From NCBI RefSeq assembly GCF_021290965.1, contig NZ_JAJOYT010000002.1, forward strand, positions 124,001-188,000: a stretch of DNA of 64,000 nucleotides, in the 5' to 3' direction. Origin of the DNA: Rheinheimera faecalis (GTDB lineage Bacteria > Pseudomonadota > Gammaproteobacteria > Enterobacterales > Alteromonadaceae). Shown here in pieces: positions 1 through 8,452 of the stretch (its first letter is position 1; each line of letters begins with the position of its first letter). The position numbers and the translations under genes are program-made. Under the pieces are notes generated by a model. It saw only the letters and a list, made by a program, of their open reading frames with translations, did no database searches and had not been told where the DNA came from.

Positions 1-390
1 TAAAGAGGTCAGGGCAGAGGCACTGTAGTTCAGGTTTTCTCTCAGCTGCGAGTAACCAGCACTTTCATGGGCCGTTTGCGCCATAAAATGTGCAACACAT
101 AAAGGCGGTGTGATTTGAGCTTTAGGTAAATCCAGATCCAACGCGTTGCAGAAACTACTCAAAGCACTGCTGCTTAAGTTTGGGCATAAAGCAGATAACA
201 AAGCAGGACTCACCAGTGAGGCTGATGTTGTGGTCGGGAAATCTGGCAACTGTAACTGCTGACCCGGATAAATCTGGTTAGGGTTGGTCAGATGATTCTG
301 GCTTGCTATCCAACTGGCTTTGCTGCTATCGCCATAATAACTGGCAGCTATGGTGCTTAAGGTATCTCCGGTTTTGACCTGATAAAGCAT
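1..390 (-). CDS. LysM domain + GH19-type glycoside hydrolase (3' part beyond the window)
   Basis: The open frame runs from an ATG at 388-390 off the left edge, giving 130 residues without a stop. Residues 1-45 form a LysM domain (starts MLYQVKTGDTLSTIA, ends YPGQQLQLP), which binds GlcNAc-containing polymers. After a short linker, a GH19 chitinase/lysozyme-like fold begins: AHFMAQTAHESAGYSQL followed by RENLNYSASAL matches the family motif in which the Glu of HES is the catalytic acid. The product should cleave chitin or peptidoglycan. GGAGAG sits 4 bases before the ATG. I see no signal peptide, so export may be by phage-like lysis or the protein may be cytoplasmic. The family is clear; chitin versus murein substrate cannot be told from this fragment. 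Confidence 0.8.
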   Translation of the reverse strand, partial: MLYQVKTGDTLSTIAASYYGDSSKASWIASQNHLTNPNQIYPGQQLQLPDFPTTTSASLVSPALLSALCPNLSSSALSSFCNALDLDLPKAQITPPLCVAHFMAQTAHESAGYSQLRENLNYSASALTSL

Positions 391-488
391 GATGCTCTCC
401 CTGTCGTTGAAAAATAACAGGTACAAAGTATGGTGCAGTTTTTGTTTTTTAACAGTGGTTCGACAATAGTCTCAGCAATATTGTGCGT

Positions 489-518
489 CACCGAAAATAT
501 GCTCCTGCATTTTCGGTG
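489..518. repeat. Perfect 10-bp inverted repeat upstream of the GH19 gene
   Basis: CACCGAAAAT (489-498) and ATTTTCGGTG (509-518) are exact inverted repeats around a 10-base loop. No T-run follows on either strand, so it is not a classical terminator. It lies between the terminator of the small ORF and the start of the LysM-GH19 gene, where it could be a 5' leader hairpin or an operator. Confidence 0.5.
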
Positions 519-537
519 TACCGTACCTCCTGTACAT

Positions 538-564
538 AAAAAAAAGCCCACCGCTATGGTGGGC
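538..564 (-). terminator. Rho-independent terminator of the cysteine-tailed small ORF
   Basis: On the minus strand a GCCCACC/GGTGGGC stem (546-552 with 558-564, 5-base loop) is followed by eight T residues (complement of 538-545). It lies 37 bases after the stop of the small ORF at 601-771, which supports that ORF being a real, separately transcribed gene. Confidence 0.85.
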
Positions 565-600
565 AAGAGGCGGCAACGCCTATTAGCTAGGAACTGGTGA

Positions 601-771
601 TTAGCAGCAACTGACGGTCGCCGCTTGCTTTGGAACTGGAACTACAGCCTGTTTTATCTGACAGGCAGTTGTCGATTTATCGGGTTCAGTTTGTGCTGCT
701 GGAGCTACTGGCACATAACCATGAAACTCAGCTAAGCCTTTAAAAACCTGAATTAAACTTTGTTTGAACAT
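601..771 (-). CDS. 56-residue small protein with C-terminal Cys-Cys, unknown function
   Basis: An ATG at 769-771 follows a strong AAGGAGA ribosome-binding site with about 6 bases spacing. The frame encodes 56 residues, starting MFKQSLIQVFKGLAEFHGYV, with a Pro/Ala-rich middle, an internal Cys at 37 and the end TVSCC. A rho-independent terminator follows at 538-564. The N-terminal segment could be a short amphipathic helix; no signal peptide is obvious. It is divergent from the LysR gene at 948, a common arrangement of a LysR regulator with its target. I do not recognise a family; the cysteines suggest metal or thiol chemistry, but that is inference. The RBS and terminator make a real gene likely. 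Confidence 0.6.
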   Translation of the reverse strand: MFKQSLIQVFKGLAEFHGYVPVAPAAQTEPDKSTTACQIKQAVVPVPKQAATVSCC

Positions 772-868
772 AAAGCTGTCTCCTTGTGGTCTGAGTCTCG
801 TTGTTTGAATAATGAGCAGTGTAGAGGCTGTGCAAGCTTTTGATTAGTCATGCTGACAAAGACAGATA

Positions 869-884
869 GTTTCCTAAAAGAAAC
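869..884. promoter_or_regulatory. GTTTC-N6-GAAAC palindrome in the LysR/small-ORF divergent region
   Basis: GTTTC (869-873) and GAAAC (880-884) are inverted around CTAAAA, 64 bases before the LysR start. A short dyad in the intergenic region of a divergent LysR gene is where an autoregulatory site would lie. It is only a candidate. Confidence 0.3.
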
Positions 885-947
885 AGTCAGAGTGAAAAAA
901 TCTGGTTAAAATCAACAACGAAAACAGCATAAGAAAAAGGTGCAGGG

Positions 948-1844
948 ATGTCGTTGCTTCAGCGTTTAAGTGATATGGCTACGTTTGCCAAAGTAGTAGA
1001 AAGCCGCAGTTTTACCCAGGCTGCTGTAGCCTTGGATATGTCCAAAGGTGCAGTCAGCAAAGCCATCAGTCGTTTAGAGCAACATTTAAATGTACGTTTA
1101 TTACAGCGCTCGACCCGCCAGTTGAGTTTAACGTCCGAAGGTGAGGCGTTTTTTGAGTACTGCCAACAGGTTGTGACTCAGGCTGATCAGGCCGAACATC
1201 ACTTATCCGAACTGCGTGACGAACCTTCAGGTTTAATTCGTATCAGTGTGCCTGTCACCTTTGGCACTCTGTTGATTGCTCCTTTGTTGCCTGAGCTTTT
1301 GAAACAATACCCGAAGTTGAGTGTTGAACTGGATTTAAATGACAAAGTGGTCGACCTGATTGCAGAAAAAATGGATTTGGGCATGCGTTTTGGTCGTTTA
1401 GCCAATTCCAGTCTTATTGCCCGATCACTGCCGGGGTTACCTATTACCATGGTGGCTTCGCCGGGCTATCTGAAAGAGTTTGGCACCCCCCAAAGCCCGG
1501 CAGATTTATGTCATCACCAATGTTTAAGTTCAGGATCTTCCATTGCGGATCGCACCTGGTTCTTTCGGTATATGGATCAGAGCATTGAAGTCTTAACGTC
1601 AGGCCGGGTGTTATGCAACAGCAACAGAGCATTAAAACATGCAGCTTTGGCTGATATGGGCTTGTTGTTTGTCACCCGTTATCAGGTGGAAAAAGAGCTG
1701 CAAAATGGCAGTCTGGTTGAGGTGATGCAGGACTACATGCCAGATCCACTGCCGCTGCATCTGGTGTATCCAAACCGCCATCATATGAAGGCGGGCTTAA
1801 AGGTAGTGATCCAGTTTTTCCAGCAGCAGTTTGCCGCTTGCTAA
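948..1844 (+). CDS. LysR-family transcriptional regulator
   Basis: The 298-residue length is typical of LysR regulators. Residues 8-66 are the winged helix-turn-helix (ATFAKVVESRSFTQAA, SKGAVSKAISRLE, RLLQRSTRQLSLTSEG); residues about 93-293 form the periplasmic-binding-like effector domain (LIRISVPVTFGTLL onward). The sequence is of the DmlR/PtxR-like subgroup, for which effectors are diverse, so no ligand can be assigned. The gene is divergent from the cysteine-tailed small ORF at 601-771, which is its most likely local target. The ATG at 948 follows AAGG at a reasonable distance. Confidence 0.9.
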   Translation: MSLLQRLSDMATFAKVVESRSFTQAAVALDMSKGAVSKAISRLEQHLNVRLLQRSTRQLSLTSEGEAFFEYCQQVVTQADQAEHHLSELRDEPSGLIRISVPVTFGTLLIAPLLPELLKQYPKLSVELDLNDKVVDLIAEKMDLGMRFGRLANSSLIARSLPGLPITMVASPGYLKEFGTPQSPADLCHHQCLSSGSSIADRTWFFRYMDQSIEVLTSGRVLCNSNRALKHAALADMGLLFVTRYQVEKELQNGSLVEVMQDYMPDPLPLHLVYPNRHHMKAGLKVVIQFFQQQFAAC

Positions 1845-1890
1845 ACTGCGCTGTGTCAGGATCCTGCCGTATAGTTGGTTAGCCGATTGA

Positions 1891-2388
1891 TCAGGCAGAT
1901 TGTGAAAACTTGGTATTTTCTAGTTTTAACTTTTTGTATTGCCAGAATAAACCAGCCAGATACAACAGGAAAATAGTACCCAGGATCTGTTTTACTAATG
2001 GAGATTCAGGGCCTTCCGGAGCCAGCGGTGCGCCAACAGGTAAGCGGCTTAAGCTTTCGACTGTGGTAGGAATAAACATCAGAAAAAAACTGGTACTCAT
2101 CAGAATTCTCTCAAGCAGAGGGGCCGCATTTTGTAATGCGGAGAGTTTTGGCAACAGATAGGCTGCACCAATCAGCAGCAAGATCAAAATTCCTAAGAAA
2201 TGTCCTTCACTAAGCTTACCGGTTTTCATAATAGTAAAAGCAGTGGCTACTGCAGCGACAGTGCTCAGGCTGTACCAAAAGCCCAGTTTGCTGCGCGGAT
2301 TAATATGGCCCTGTTGGAACAGCAATATGGCCGCCAGCACTATAGGAATTAAGCTAATGAGCGTATGCACAATACCAAACACAGACAT
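1891..2388 (-). CDS. Small integral membrane protein, unknown
   Basis: 165 residues with four to five hydrophobic helices (about 5-23, 40-55, 65-83, 95-110 and 137-152) and a charged C-terminal tail (QYKKLKLENTKFSQSA), predicted to be cytoplasmic. GAGGAAAT precedes the ATG. It stands alone between the LysR gene and the hybrid kinase, on the kinase's strand but downstream of it by about 90 bases. I do not recognise a characterised family. Confidence 0.75.
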   Translation of the reverse strand: MSVFGIVHTLISLIPIVLAAILLFQQGHINPRSKLGFWYSLSTVAAVATAFTIMKTGKLSEGHFLGILILLLIGAAYLLPKLSALQNAAPLLERILMSTSFFLMFIPTTVESLSRLPVGAPLAPEGPESPLVKQILGTIFLLYLAGLFWQYKKLKLENTKFSQSA

Positions 2389-2479
2389 TATGATTTCCTC
2401 AATAAATTGAAATTCTTAAGCCTAGATGAGTATTTGCAGCTCGGCTTCATAGTTGAGAAAATTTAGTTTATGACTTTGT

Positions 2480-5400
2480 TCAGTTCAACAGACGTTGTAA
2501 TAAGCGCTTTAATGACACTTCTTTTAGAGGTTTGAGCATAAAATGAAAACCAGCATTGAGCGCATGTTGGCGGATATCGCCACTTTGATCGGCTGAATTA
2601 ATAACGACTGGCGCACTGATGCCAAAATGTTCTGCCAGTTGCACCGCCACTTCAACTCCTGTGGCGCCATGATCCAGATGGTAATCAAATAACATCAAAT
2701 CAGGTTTAAAGCCTTGTTGCACAGCACTCAGCGCTTCATTGGGAGAGCTGACGGCCATCACTTCGCAGTGCCAGCTTTGCAGCAACTGCGAAACAGCCTG
2801 CAGCAACACAGCTTCGTTATCCATCAGCAAAATACGTTGTCCGGCAAAGCGGCTGGGCTGGCTGGATTTAAGCTGTGGCAACACACGTTGGCTGACTCTG
2901 GCCAGCGGTACCCTGATGTAAAAACAACTGCCTTTGCCTGGCACAGAACTAAAGCTGACTTCATGACCCAACAAGCTACAAATACGCTGGCTGATGGCAA
3001 GCCCAATACCCAGACCTTTTTGGTCTGCCTGACTGCCTTGCTGGAACTCATCAAAGATTTTCTGCTGGTCTGCTTCGCTGATGCCTATGCCGGTATCGCA
3101 AACACAAATTCGAAGCGCCTTACCCTGGCGTTTTACGCCCAGCAGAATTTTGCCACTCTGGGTATAACGCAGCGCATTGGCCAATAAATTCTGGATCACG
3201 CGTTTTAGTAACTTAGCGTCACTAAAAGTGCCAAGACGGGTAGGAATATACTTAAAGCCCAAGCCTTTACTTTGGGCCAATACCGCTGCTTCCCGTGCAC
3301 TTTGATCCAATAATTCTGACAGAGCAAAAGTTTCAGGTTGGGCTTTGACCACACCGGCATCCAGTTTGGTCAGCTCCAGAATAGCGGCCAGCAACTCTTC
3401 CGCAGAATTCAGCGAATGCGTTAAATTTTGGGCCAGTTGCTTTACTTCCTCCTGCTGACTTTGCTGGCGGATCAGGCCACAAAACAAGGCTGCCGCATTA
3501 AAAGGTTGCATCAGATCATGGCTGGCGGCGGCAAAAAAACGGGTTTTGGCTGCTGTGGTGGCTTCCAGCTGTTGTTTAGTCTGCTGCAGTTGCTGGTTTA
3601 GTTGTTCCAACTCAGCGGTGCGGCTTTTCACCCGTTGTTCCAGGGTATTATTGCTTTGCTCCAGCTCGCGCTGTACTTCAATAAAAGAGCTGACGTCGCT
3701 ATAGGTGGTGACAAAACCGCCACCAGGCAGCGGATTGCCCAGCATTTCAAAAATACGTCCATCCTGCTGCTGACGCTGAAACTTGTAGCTGCTGCCCTGA
3801 CGTAAGTAATTCAGTCGCTTTTGTATTTCCTGACAGATTTCCTGTTCAGACAAAGCCTGACCCGCCAAACCCCGTTGTAGGTTGTAACGAATAAGCTCTT
3901 CAACCGGGCGTCCTACTTCAACTAAACCTGGGGGATAGGCAAATAGCTCAAGGTAACGCTGATTCCAGGCTATCACTCTTAGATCAGCGTCCACCACGCT
4001 GATGCCCATACTGATATTGTCTATGGTGGCATGTAATAAAGCCTGATTAAACTGAAACACCTGACTGGCTTCGTCGACAAAACGGGCGACGGATTCAATA
4101 GGCAGCTGGGCGTGTTTCCCTGATGCCTGTAATAAAAGCCGCATCGAAGCGCCGCCAACTACGGCAGCCAGACTACGTTCTACCGCCTGCATAAATTGTG
4201 GATTGGCCCACTGTTGGGGTTCCATCGTGTTTTTACTGTAGCGTTGCAGCAGCTTTTTGGCTTCTTTTTCACCGGCAAAACGCCGCACTAATAAATAACC
4301 GTCCTGCACACTTAATACCGGGCTTTGACTGTTTGAGCTTGGCTGGCTCGGACGACGTAAAAAGCGATAACTTTCCAGCCATTCACCTAAACGGGTTTGA
4401 CTGAAATGGCTGACCAACAGCAGCATCCCTGTATTGACGGTCAAACTCAACAGCACACCTAAACTGACGGAATCGATGTGGCCACCAAAAAGCTGTGACG
4501 GCGCTAACCAACTTATGCCTAAAGGCCCTTCAGTTAACCAGTCTCCGTCAATAAAGCCGGCTCTGGCCAATTCCGGCAGCAATAAAATATAAGCCCAAAT
4601 CGCCAGACCGCTGCATAAAGCGGCGATGGCCCCTTGTCTGTTAATGCGCTGACTGAATAAACCTAAAATTAAAGCTGGTGCTAACTGGGCTATCAAGGCA
4701 AAAGCCATTAAACCCAGCTGAGCCAGGCCAGTGCTGGTGCCTATCCAGCGGTAATACAGATAACCGCAAAACAATACGGCCAGCATGGACCAACGCCTTA
4801 AAGTGACCACTTTGATTTTTTGCTGCCCAGGATCTTCAATGTTTTGCTTGCGGTAAATCAGCGGCGTGAGTAAATCGTTGGTGATCATAATACCCAGCAC
4901 TACAGTGGCAACTATCACCATGCTGGTGGCGGCAGAAAATCCGCCTAAATAAGCCAACAAAGCAATGTCGGTGCGGTTAGCAGCCAAAGGCAGTTGCAGT
5001 ACTACTAAATCCACATTGGCCTGGGGACCCAGCATCATAATACCGGCCAAAGCCAAAGGCAGAGTAAATACACTCATCAGCAGCAGGTAGCCCGGGAATA
5101 TCCAGCGGGCCTGATGCAAATGGCTCAGTTGTTGGTTTTCGACAAAGCTGACGTGAAACTGGCGGGGTAAACATAGAGTCGCGATAAACCCTAGCAACAC
5201 ATGCACCCAGTACACATAAGAAGGCTGGCCTTGTTGTTGTATTTGTTGCACTGAAGGGTGTTCAGCGGCTTTGCTGAAAATATCGGCCATGCCATCAAAC
5301 ATGCCCCAGCAAACAAAAATACCAATACTGACCAGCGCCAGTAATTTCACCAGTGATTCAAAGGCGATTGCTGCCATCAAGCCCGGATTTGGCTGATGCG

Positions 5401-5968
5401 CTTTGGCGCTACGACCAGAAAACAACAAAGCAAAAACAGCCAGCCAAACTGTGACATAAAGTCCTGTGTCCTGATACCAGGGTCTGTTGTCCTGCATAAT
5501 CACCAGCGCTTGAATACTGGTGCTGATGGCCTGCAGCTGCAACGAAATATAAGGAATAATAGCGATCAGCACTATGAGGGTGGTTAGTATCGCCAGTAAA
5601 CGGGAATGACCATAACGGGTGGCGATAAAGTCGGCGACTGAGGTAATACGGTAACGACGACAGGCAATAGCAATGCGGCCTATTAGACCAAAAGCAAACC
5701 AGAACAGAATAAGTGAGCCTATGTAAGTCGGTGGTATCCACCAGCCATTGACGGCGGCCTGAGCTGTGACGCCATAAAATGCCCATGAGGTGCAATAAAT
5801 CGATAAGGCAAAGCTGAAAATCCAGGGCGACACTGGATGGCGGCGCTGCAGCCTGCGGCCCACAGCACCTGCGCCTAATAACACTAATAAATACAGCAAA
5901 GACAAAGCGGCAATGGTGCCAAGACCAATGTTGCTGGCAGGTAAGGTCATAATCAGGTCAGTGGTCAC
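2480..5968 (-). CDS. Hybrid sensor kinase with sodium:solute-symporter N-terminus (CrbS-like)
   Basis: 1162 residues. Domains in order: a sodium:solute-symporter-like region with about 13 membrane helices (10-520), a PAS domain (about 645-765, SMGISVVDADLRVIAWNQRY), a coiled coil (768-805), HisKA with phospho-acceptor His817 (FFAAASHDLMQPF), an HATPase domain (NLLANALRY, CDTGIGI, KGLGIGLAIS) and a C-terminal receiver (Asp1095 phospho-acceptor, Lys1146). This is the architecture of CrbS/CbrA kinases; CrbS controls the acetate switch (acs) in Vibrio. No LuxR partner (CrbR) lies next to it. It is 74 bases after the 3-hydroxybutyrate dehydrogenase gene on the same strand, so the two may be co-transcribed and deal with acetate/ketone-body carbon. 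The frame opens with GTG at 5968; ATG at 5950 is an alternative; neither has a strong ribosome-binding site. Confidence 0.88.
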   Translation of the reverse strand: MTTDLIMTLPASNIGLGTIAALSLLYLLVLLGAGAVGRRLQRRHPVSPWIFSFALSIYCTSWAFYGVTAQAAVNGWWIPPTYIGSLILFWFAFGLIGRIAIACRRYRITSVADFIATRYGHSRLLAILTTLIVLIAIIPYISLQLQAISTSIQALVIMQDNRPWYQDTGLYVTVWLAVFALLFSGRSAKAHQPNPGLMAAIAFESLVKLLALVSIGIFVCWGMFDGMADIFSKAAEHPSVQQIQQQGQPSYVYWVHVLLGFIATLCLPRQFHVSFVENQQLSHLHQARWIFPGYLLLMSVFTLPLALAGIMMLGPQANVDLVVLQLPLAANRTDIALLAYLGGFSAATSMVIVATVVLGIMITNDLLTPLIYRKQNIEDPGQQKIKVVTLRRWSMLAVLFCGYLYYRWIGTSTGLAQLGLMAFALIAQLAPALILGLFSQRINRQGAIAALCSGLAIWAYILLLPELARAGFIDGDWLTEGPLGISWLAPSQLFGGHIDSVSLGVLLSLTVNTGMLLLVSHFSQTRLGEWLESYRFLRRPSQPSSNSQSPVLSVQDGYLLVRRFAGEKEAKKLLQRYSKNTMEPQQWANPQFMQAVERSLAAVVGGASMRLLLQASGKHAQLPIESVARFVDEASQVFQFNQALLHATIDNISMGISVVDADLRVIAWNQRYLELFAYPPGLVEVGRPVEELIRYNLQRGLAGQALSEQEICQEIQKRLNYLRQGSSYKFQRQQQDGRIFEMLGNPLPGGGFVTTYSDVSSFIEVQRELEQSNNTLEQRVKSRTAELEQLNQQLQQTKQQLEATTAAKTRFFAAASHDLMQPFNAAALFCGLIRQQSQQEEVKQLAQNLTHSLNSAEELLAAILELTKLDAGVVKAQPETFALSELLDQSAREAAVLAQSKGLGFKYIPTRLGTFSDAKLLKRVIQNLLANALRYTQSGKILLGVKRQGKALRICVCDTGIGISEADQQKIFDEFQQGSQADQKGLGIGLAISQRICSLLGHEVSFSSVPGKGSCFYIRVPLARVSQRVLPQLKSSQPSRFAGQRILLMDNEAVLLQAVSQLLQSWHCEVMAVSSPNEALSAVQQGFKPDLMLFDYHLDHGATGVEVAVQLAEHFGISAPVVINSADQSGDIRQHALNAGFHFMLKPLKEVSLKRLLQRLLN

Positions 5969-6042
5969 GGAATCACTTCATTCTGCCTTGATGCCGGGCG
6001 GGCTGTCCAGCTTGGGCTACTCGTCTGAGCCTCAGGTTGCAT

Positions 6043-6792
6043 TTAACGAGCTGTCCAGCCACCGTCCAGTACCAGCGTCTGAGCCGTGATATGCCGTGCT
6101 GCGGGCTCACATAAAAACGCCGCTGTGCTGGCAATTTCATCCACGCCTATAAAAGCTTTTTGTGGCATAGGCGCCAACATGATCTGATCGATCACTTGTT
6201 GCTCTGTCAGGTTATGCTCTTTGCTTTGCGCCGCTATTTGTTGATCAACTAGTGGGGTACGGACATAAGCAGGGCAAATGGTATTGATGGTGAAGTCAAA
6301 ATTGGCGTTCTCTAAAGCGACCACTTTGCTAAACCCCAATAGGCCATGTTTGGCGGCTACATAAGCGGATTTAAAAGGCGAGGCCACCAGTGCATGGATA
6401 GAACCTATATTAATGACCCGGCCAAAACCTTGTTGCTGCATCCGTGGCAACACAGCTTTGGTCAGCATAGCCGGGCCTGTCAGCATCACTTGCAACAATT
6501 GTTGCCATTTCTCTTCAGGAAAATCTTCCAGCCGGGCGACGTGTTGCACTCCGGCATTGTTGATCAGAATATCAATTTGATAGGCCTGAGCGCAGGCTTC
6601 TATTGAAGATTGACCCATCAAGTTCAGCAGTATGCTGCTTGCCTGATAACCCGCGGCTGTCAGCTCTTGTTGGCGACTATCCAGTTGGCTGCTGTTGATA
6701 TCCGCCAAAATCACATGATGGCCCAAACGGCCGAAATGCTCAGCTACCGCAAAACCAATACCACCAGTGCCGCCTGTTATTAATACATTCAT
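6043..6792 (-). CDS. D-3-hydroxybutyrate dehydrogenase (SDR family)
   Basis: 249 residues of a classical short-chain dehydrogenase. The nucleotide-binding TGGTGGIG is at 6-13, NNAG at 78-81, and the catalytic Ser131, Tyr144 and Lys148 are present (GSIHALVAS, KSAYVAAKHG). The SIHALVASPFKSAYVAAKHG block is characteristic of 3-hydroxybutyrate dehydrogenase, which interconverts D-3-hydroxybutyrate and acetoacetate with NAD(H). The enzyme is cytoplasmic and links polyhydroxybutyrate or ketone-body breakdown to acetyl-CoA. The CrbS-like kinase gene follows 74 bases downstream. AGAGG lies about 10 bases before the ATG. Confidence 0.9.
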   Translation of the reverse strand: MNVLITGGTGGIGFAVAEHFGRLGHHVILADINSSQLDSRQQELTAAGYQASSILLNLMGQSSIEACAQAYQIDILINNAGVQHVARLEDFPEEKWQQLLQVMLTGPAMLTKAVLPRMQQQGFGRVINIGSIHALVASPFKSAYVAAKHGLLGFSKVVALENANFDFTINTICPAYVRTPLVDQQIAAQSKEHNLTEQQVIDQIMLAPMPQKAFIGVDEIASTAAFLCEPAARHITAQTLVLDGGWTAR

Positions 6793-7151
6793 TGTTCAAC
6801 TGCCTCTGCTGACAAAAACTTTATGTCAGGCAGGTTAGGTGCTCTGGTACGCAACCACAACGGTACTTTAGTGCTATAGCAGCTGATTTTTGTTTGCAAA
6901 GGCTTTTAGTCGTTACTTTTTGCTGAACCATGGCATAGCGGGAAACTTTGTTTTGTCTGGCCCGCCAGCTGTGATAGATTTAGGCTTCACGTAAAAAATA
7001 ACTACAAAGTTCTGTCAGTGGAATGGCATGGATAACTGATGTTTTTATCTGTTATCACAAATAAATAGCTTTAAAGCTGAAAATAATAGCCATTAGTAAC
7101 AAAACTGCAGAATTATTCCCTGTTCGACATGGGGAACACCGAGGAAAAACT
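6793..7151. other. Divergent intergenic region, 359 bp
   Basis: This lies between the minus-strand hydroxybutyrate dehydrogenase and the plus-strand DUF819 gene, so both promoters must be here. It is AT-rich towards the DUF819 side. A small dyad TTCCC (7117-7121)/GGGAA (7133-7137) sits just before the GAGGAA ribosome-binding site at about 7141. I see no convincing small ORF or RNA gene. Confidence 0.5.
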
Positions 7152-8402
7152 ATGGAACAATCTACTGCGCTGATCACCAACGATGCAGTTGTGCTTGGCT
7201 TATTAGCTGTCATTCTTGGATTGGTGTTTCATACCAGCCAAAGCAGCAATAAATATTGCCAGGGCTTTTACAAATATGTGCCTGCTTTATTATTGTGTTA
7301 TTTCATCCCTTCGTTATTTAACAGTTTTGGCATTATCGATGGTGATAAGTCTGAGCTGTACAAAATGGCGTCGCGTTATCTTTTACCAGCCAGCTTAGTA
7401 TTACTAACTATCAGTGTTGATTTTAAAGCTATTTTAGGCCTCGGCCCTAAAGCTCTGATCATGTTCCTGACAGGTACTGCCGGTATTATTATCGGTGGTC
7501 CTTTGGCTCTGGCCATAGTTGGAAGTTTTGCACCGGAAGCCGTAGGTGGTGAAGGTGAAAACGCCATTTGGCGTGGTATGACGACTATAGCCGGTAGCTG
7601 GATTGGTGGTGGTGCCAATCAGGCGGCGATGAAAGAAGTATTCGAAGTCGGTGGTCCGATTTTTTCGGTGATGATTACCGTTGATGTGATAGTGGCTAAT
7701 ATCTGGATGGCGGTATTGCTGTGGATAGCCAATAACTCTGAACGTTTTGATCGGGCCAATAAAGCAGATACCAGTGGTATTGAAGCTTTAAAGCAAAAAA
7801 TTGAGAAGTATCAGGCGGAAAATTCGCGCAACCCTAGTTTAACTGACTTGATGAAACTGGTGGCTGTGGCCTTTGGTGTCACTGGTATTTCGCATTTCCT
7901 GGCCGATATTATAGCGCCATGGATTGAGCTGAATGCGCCGGAGTTGGCAATGTATAGCTTAACCAGCACCTTCTTCTGGCTGGTGCTGATTGCAACTACT
8001 TTGGGTTTAGTCTTGTCTGCGACTAAAGCCCGCAATCTGGAAGCTGTAGGTGCTTCAAAGTTAGGTTCGGTCTTTATCTACATTCTGGTGGCTACCATTG
8101 GTATGCATATGGACGTGACTGCCATTCTGGATTATCCGGTGATGTTTGTGGTTGGTGTCATTTGGATGAGTTTCCATGCAGGCTTGCTGATTTTTGTAGC
8201 CCGTCTGATTAAAGCTCCGATGTTCTATATGGCGGTGGGCAGTCAGGCCAATGTGGGAGGCGCAGCATCAGCTCCAGTGGTAGCGGCCGCTTTCCATCCT
8301 GCTTTAGCTCCTGTCGGTGTCTTACTGGCAGTATTAGGTTATGCGCTTGGCACTTATGGTGGCTATATCGCAGGTTTATTGCTGCAACAAGTGGCGCCTT
8401 AA
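7152..8402 (+). CDS. DUF819-family integral membrane protein
   Basis: 416 residues, with about ten to twelve membrane helices, beginning with a hydrophobic segment at 12-28. Conserved glycine-rich blocks of the family are visible: ASRYLLPASLVLLTIS, GSWIGGGANQAAMKEV and the C-terminal GSQANVGGAASAPVVAAA. These resemble the paired discontinuous motifs of ion-coupled transporters, so a transport role is likely, but no substrate is established for the family. GAGGAA lies 7 bases before the ATG. It is monocistronic and ends at a bidirectional terminator. Confidence 0.85.
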   Translation: MEQSTALITNDAVVLGLLAVILGLVFHTSQSSNKYCQGFYKYVPALLLCYFIPSLFNSFGIIDGDKSELYKMASRYLLPASLVLLTISVDFKAILGLGPKALIMFLTGTAGIIIGGPLALAIVGSFAPEAVGGEGENAIWRGMTTIAGSWIGGGANQAAMKEVFEVGGPIFSVMITVDVIVANIWMAVLLWIANNSERFDRANKADTSGIEALKQKIEKYQAENSRNPSLTDLMKLVAVAFGVTGISHFLADIIAPWIELNAPELAMYSLTSTFFWLVLIATTLGLVLSATKARNLEAVGASKLGSVFIYILVATIGMHMDVTAILDYPVMFVVGVIWMSFHAGLLIFVARLIKAPMFYMAVGSQANVGGAASAPVVAAAFHPALAPVGVLLAVLGYALGTYGGYIAGLLLQQVAP

Positions 8403-8413
8403 GCCTCTTCGCA

Positions 8414-8450
8414 AATTAAGAGGCAGGGTCATCAACTCTGCCTCTTAATT
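8414..8450. terminator. Bidirectional terminator between DUF819 gene and nagR
   Basis: A 13-bp perfect stem, AATTAAGAGGCAG (8414-8426) with CTGCCTCTTAATT (8438-8450), lies between converging genes. T-runs are short on both sides. Confidence 0.7.
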
Positions 8451-8452
8451 AT

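Noticed and set aside
2714-3187. 157-codon open frame antisense to the hybrid kinase
   Set aside because: It is opposite the conserved receiver and ATPase domains and has no recognisable features of its own.
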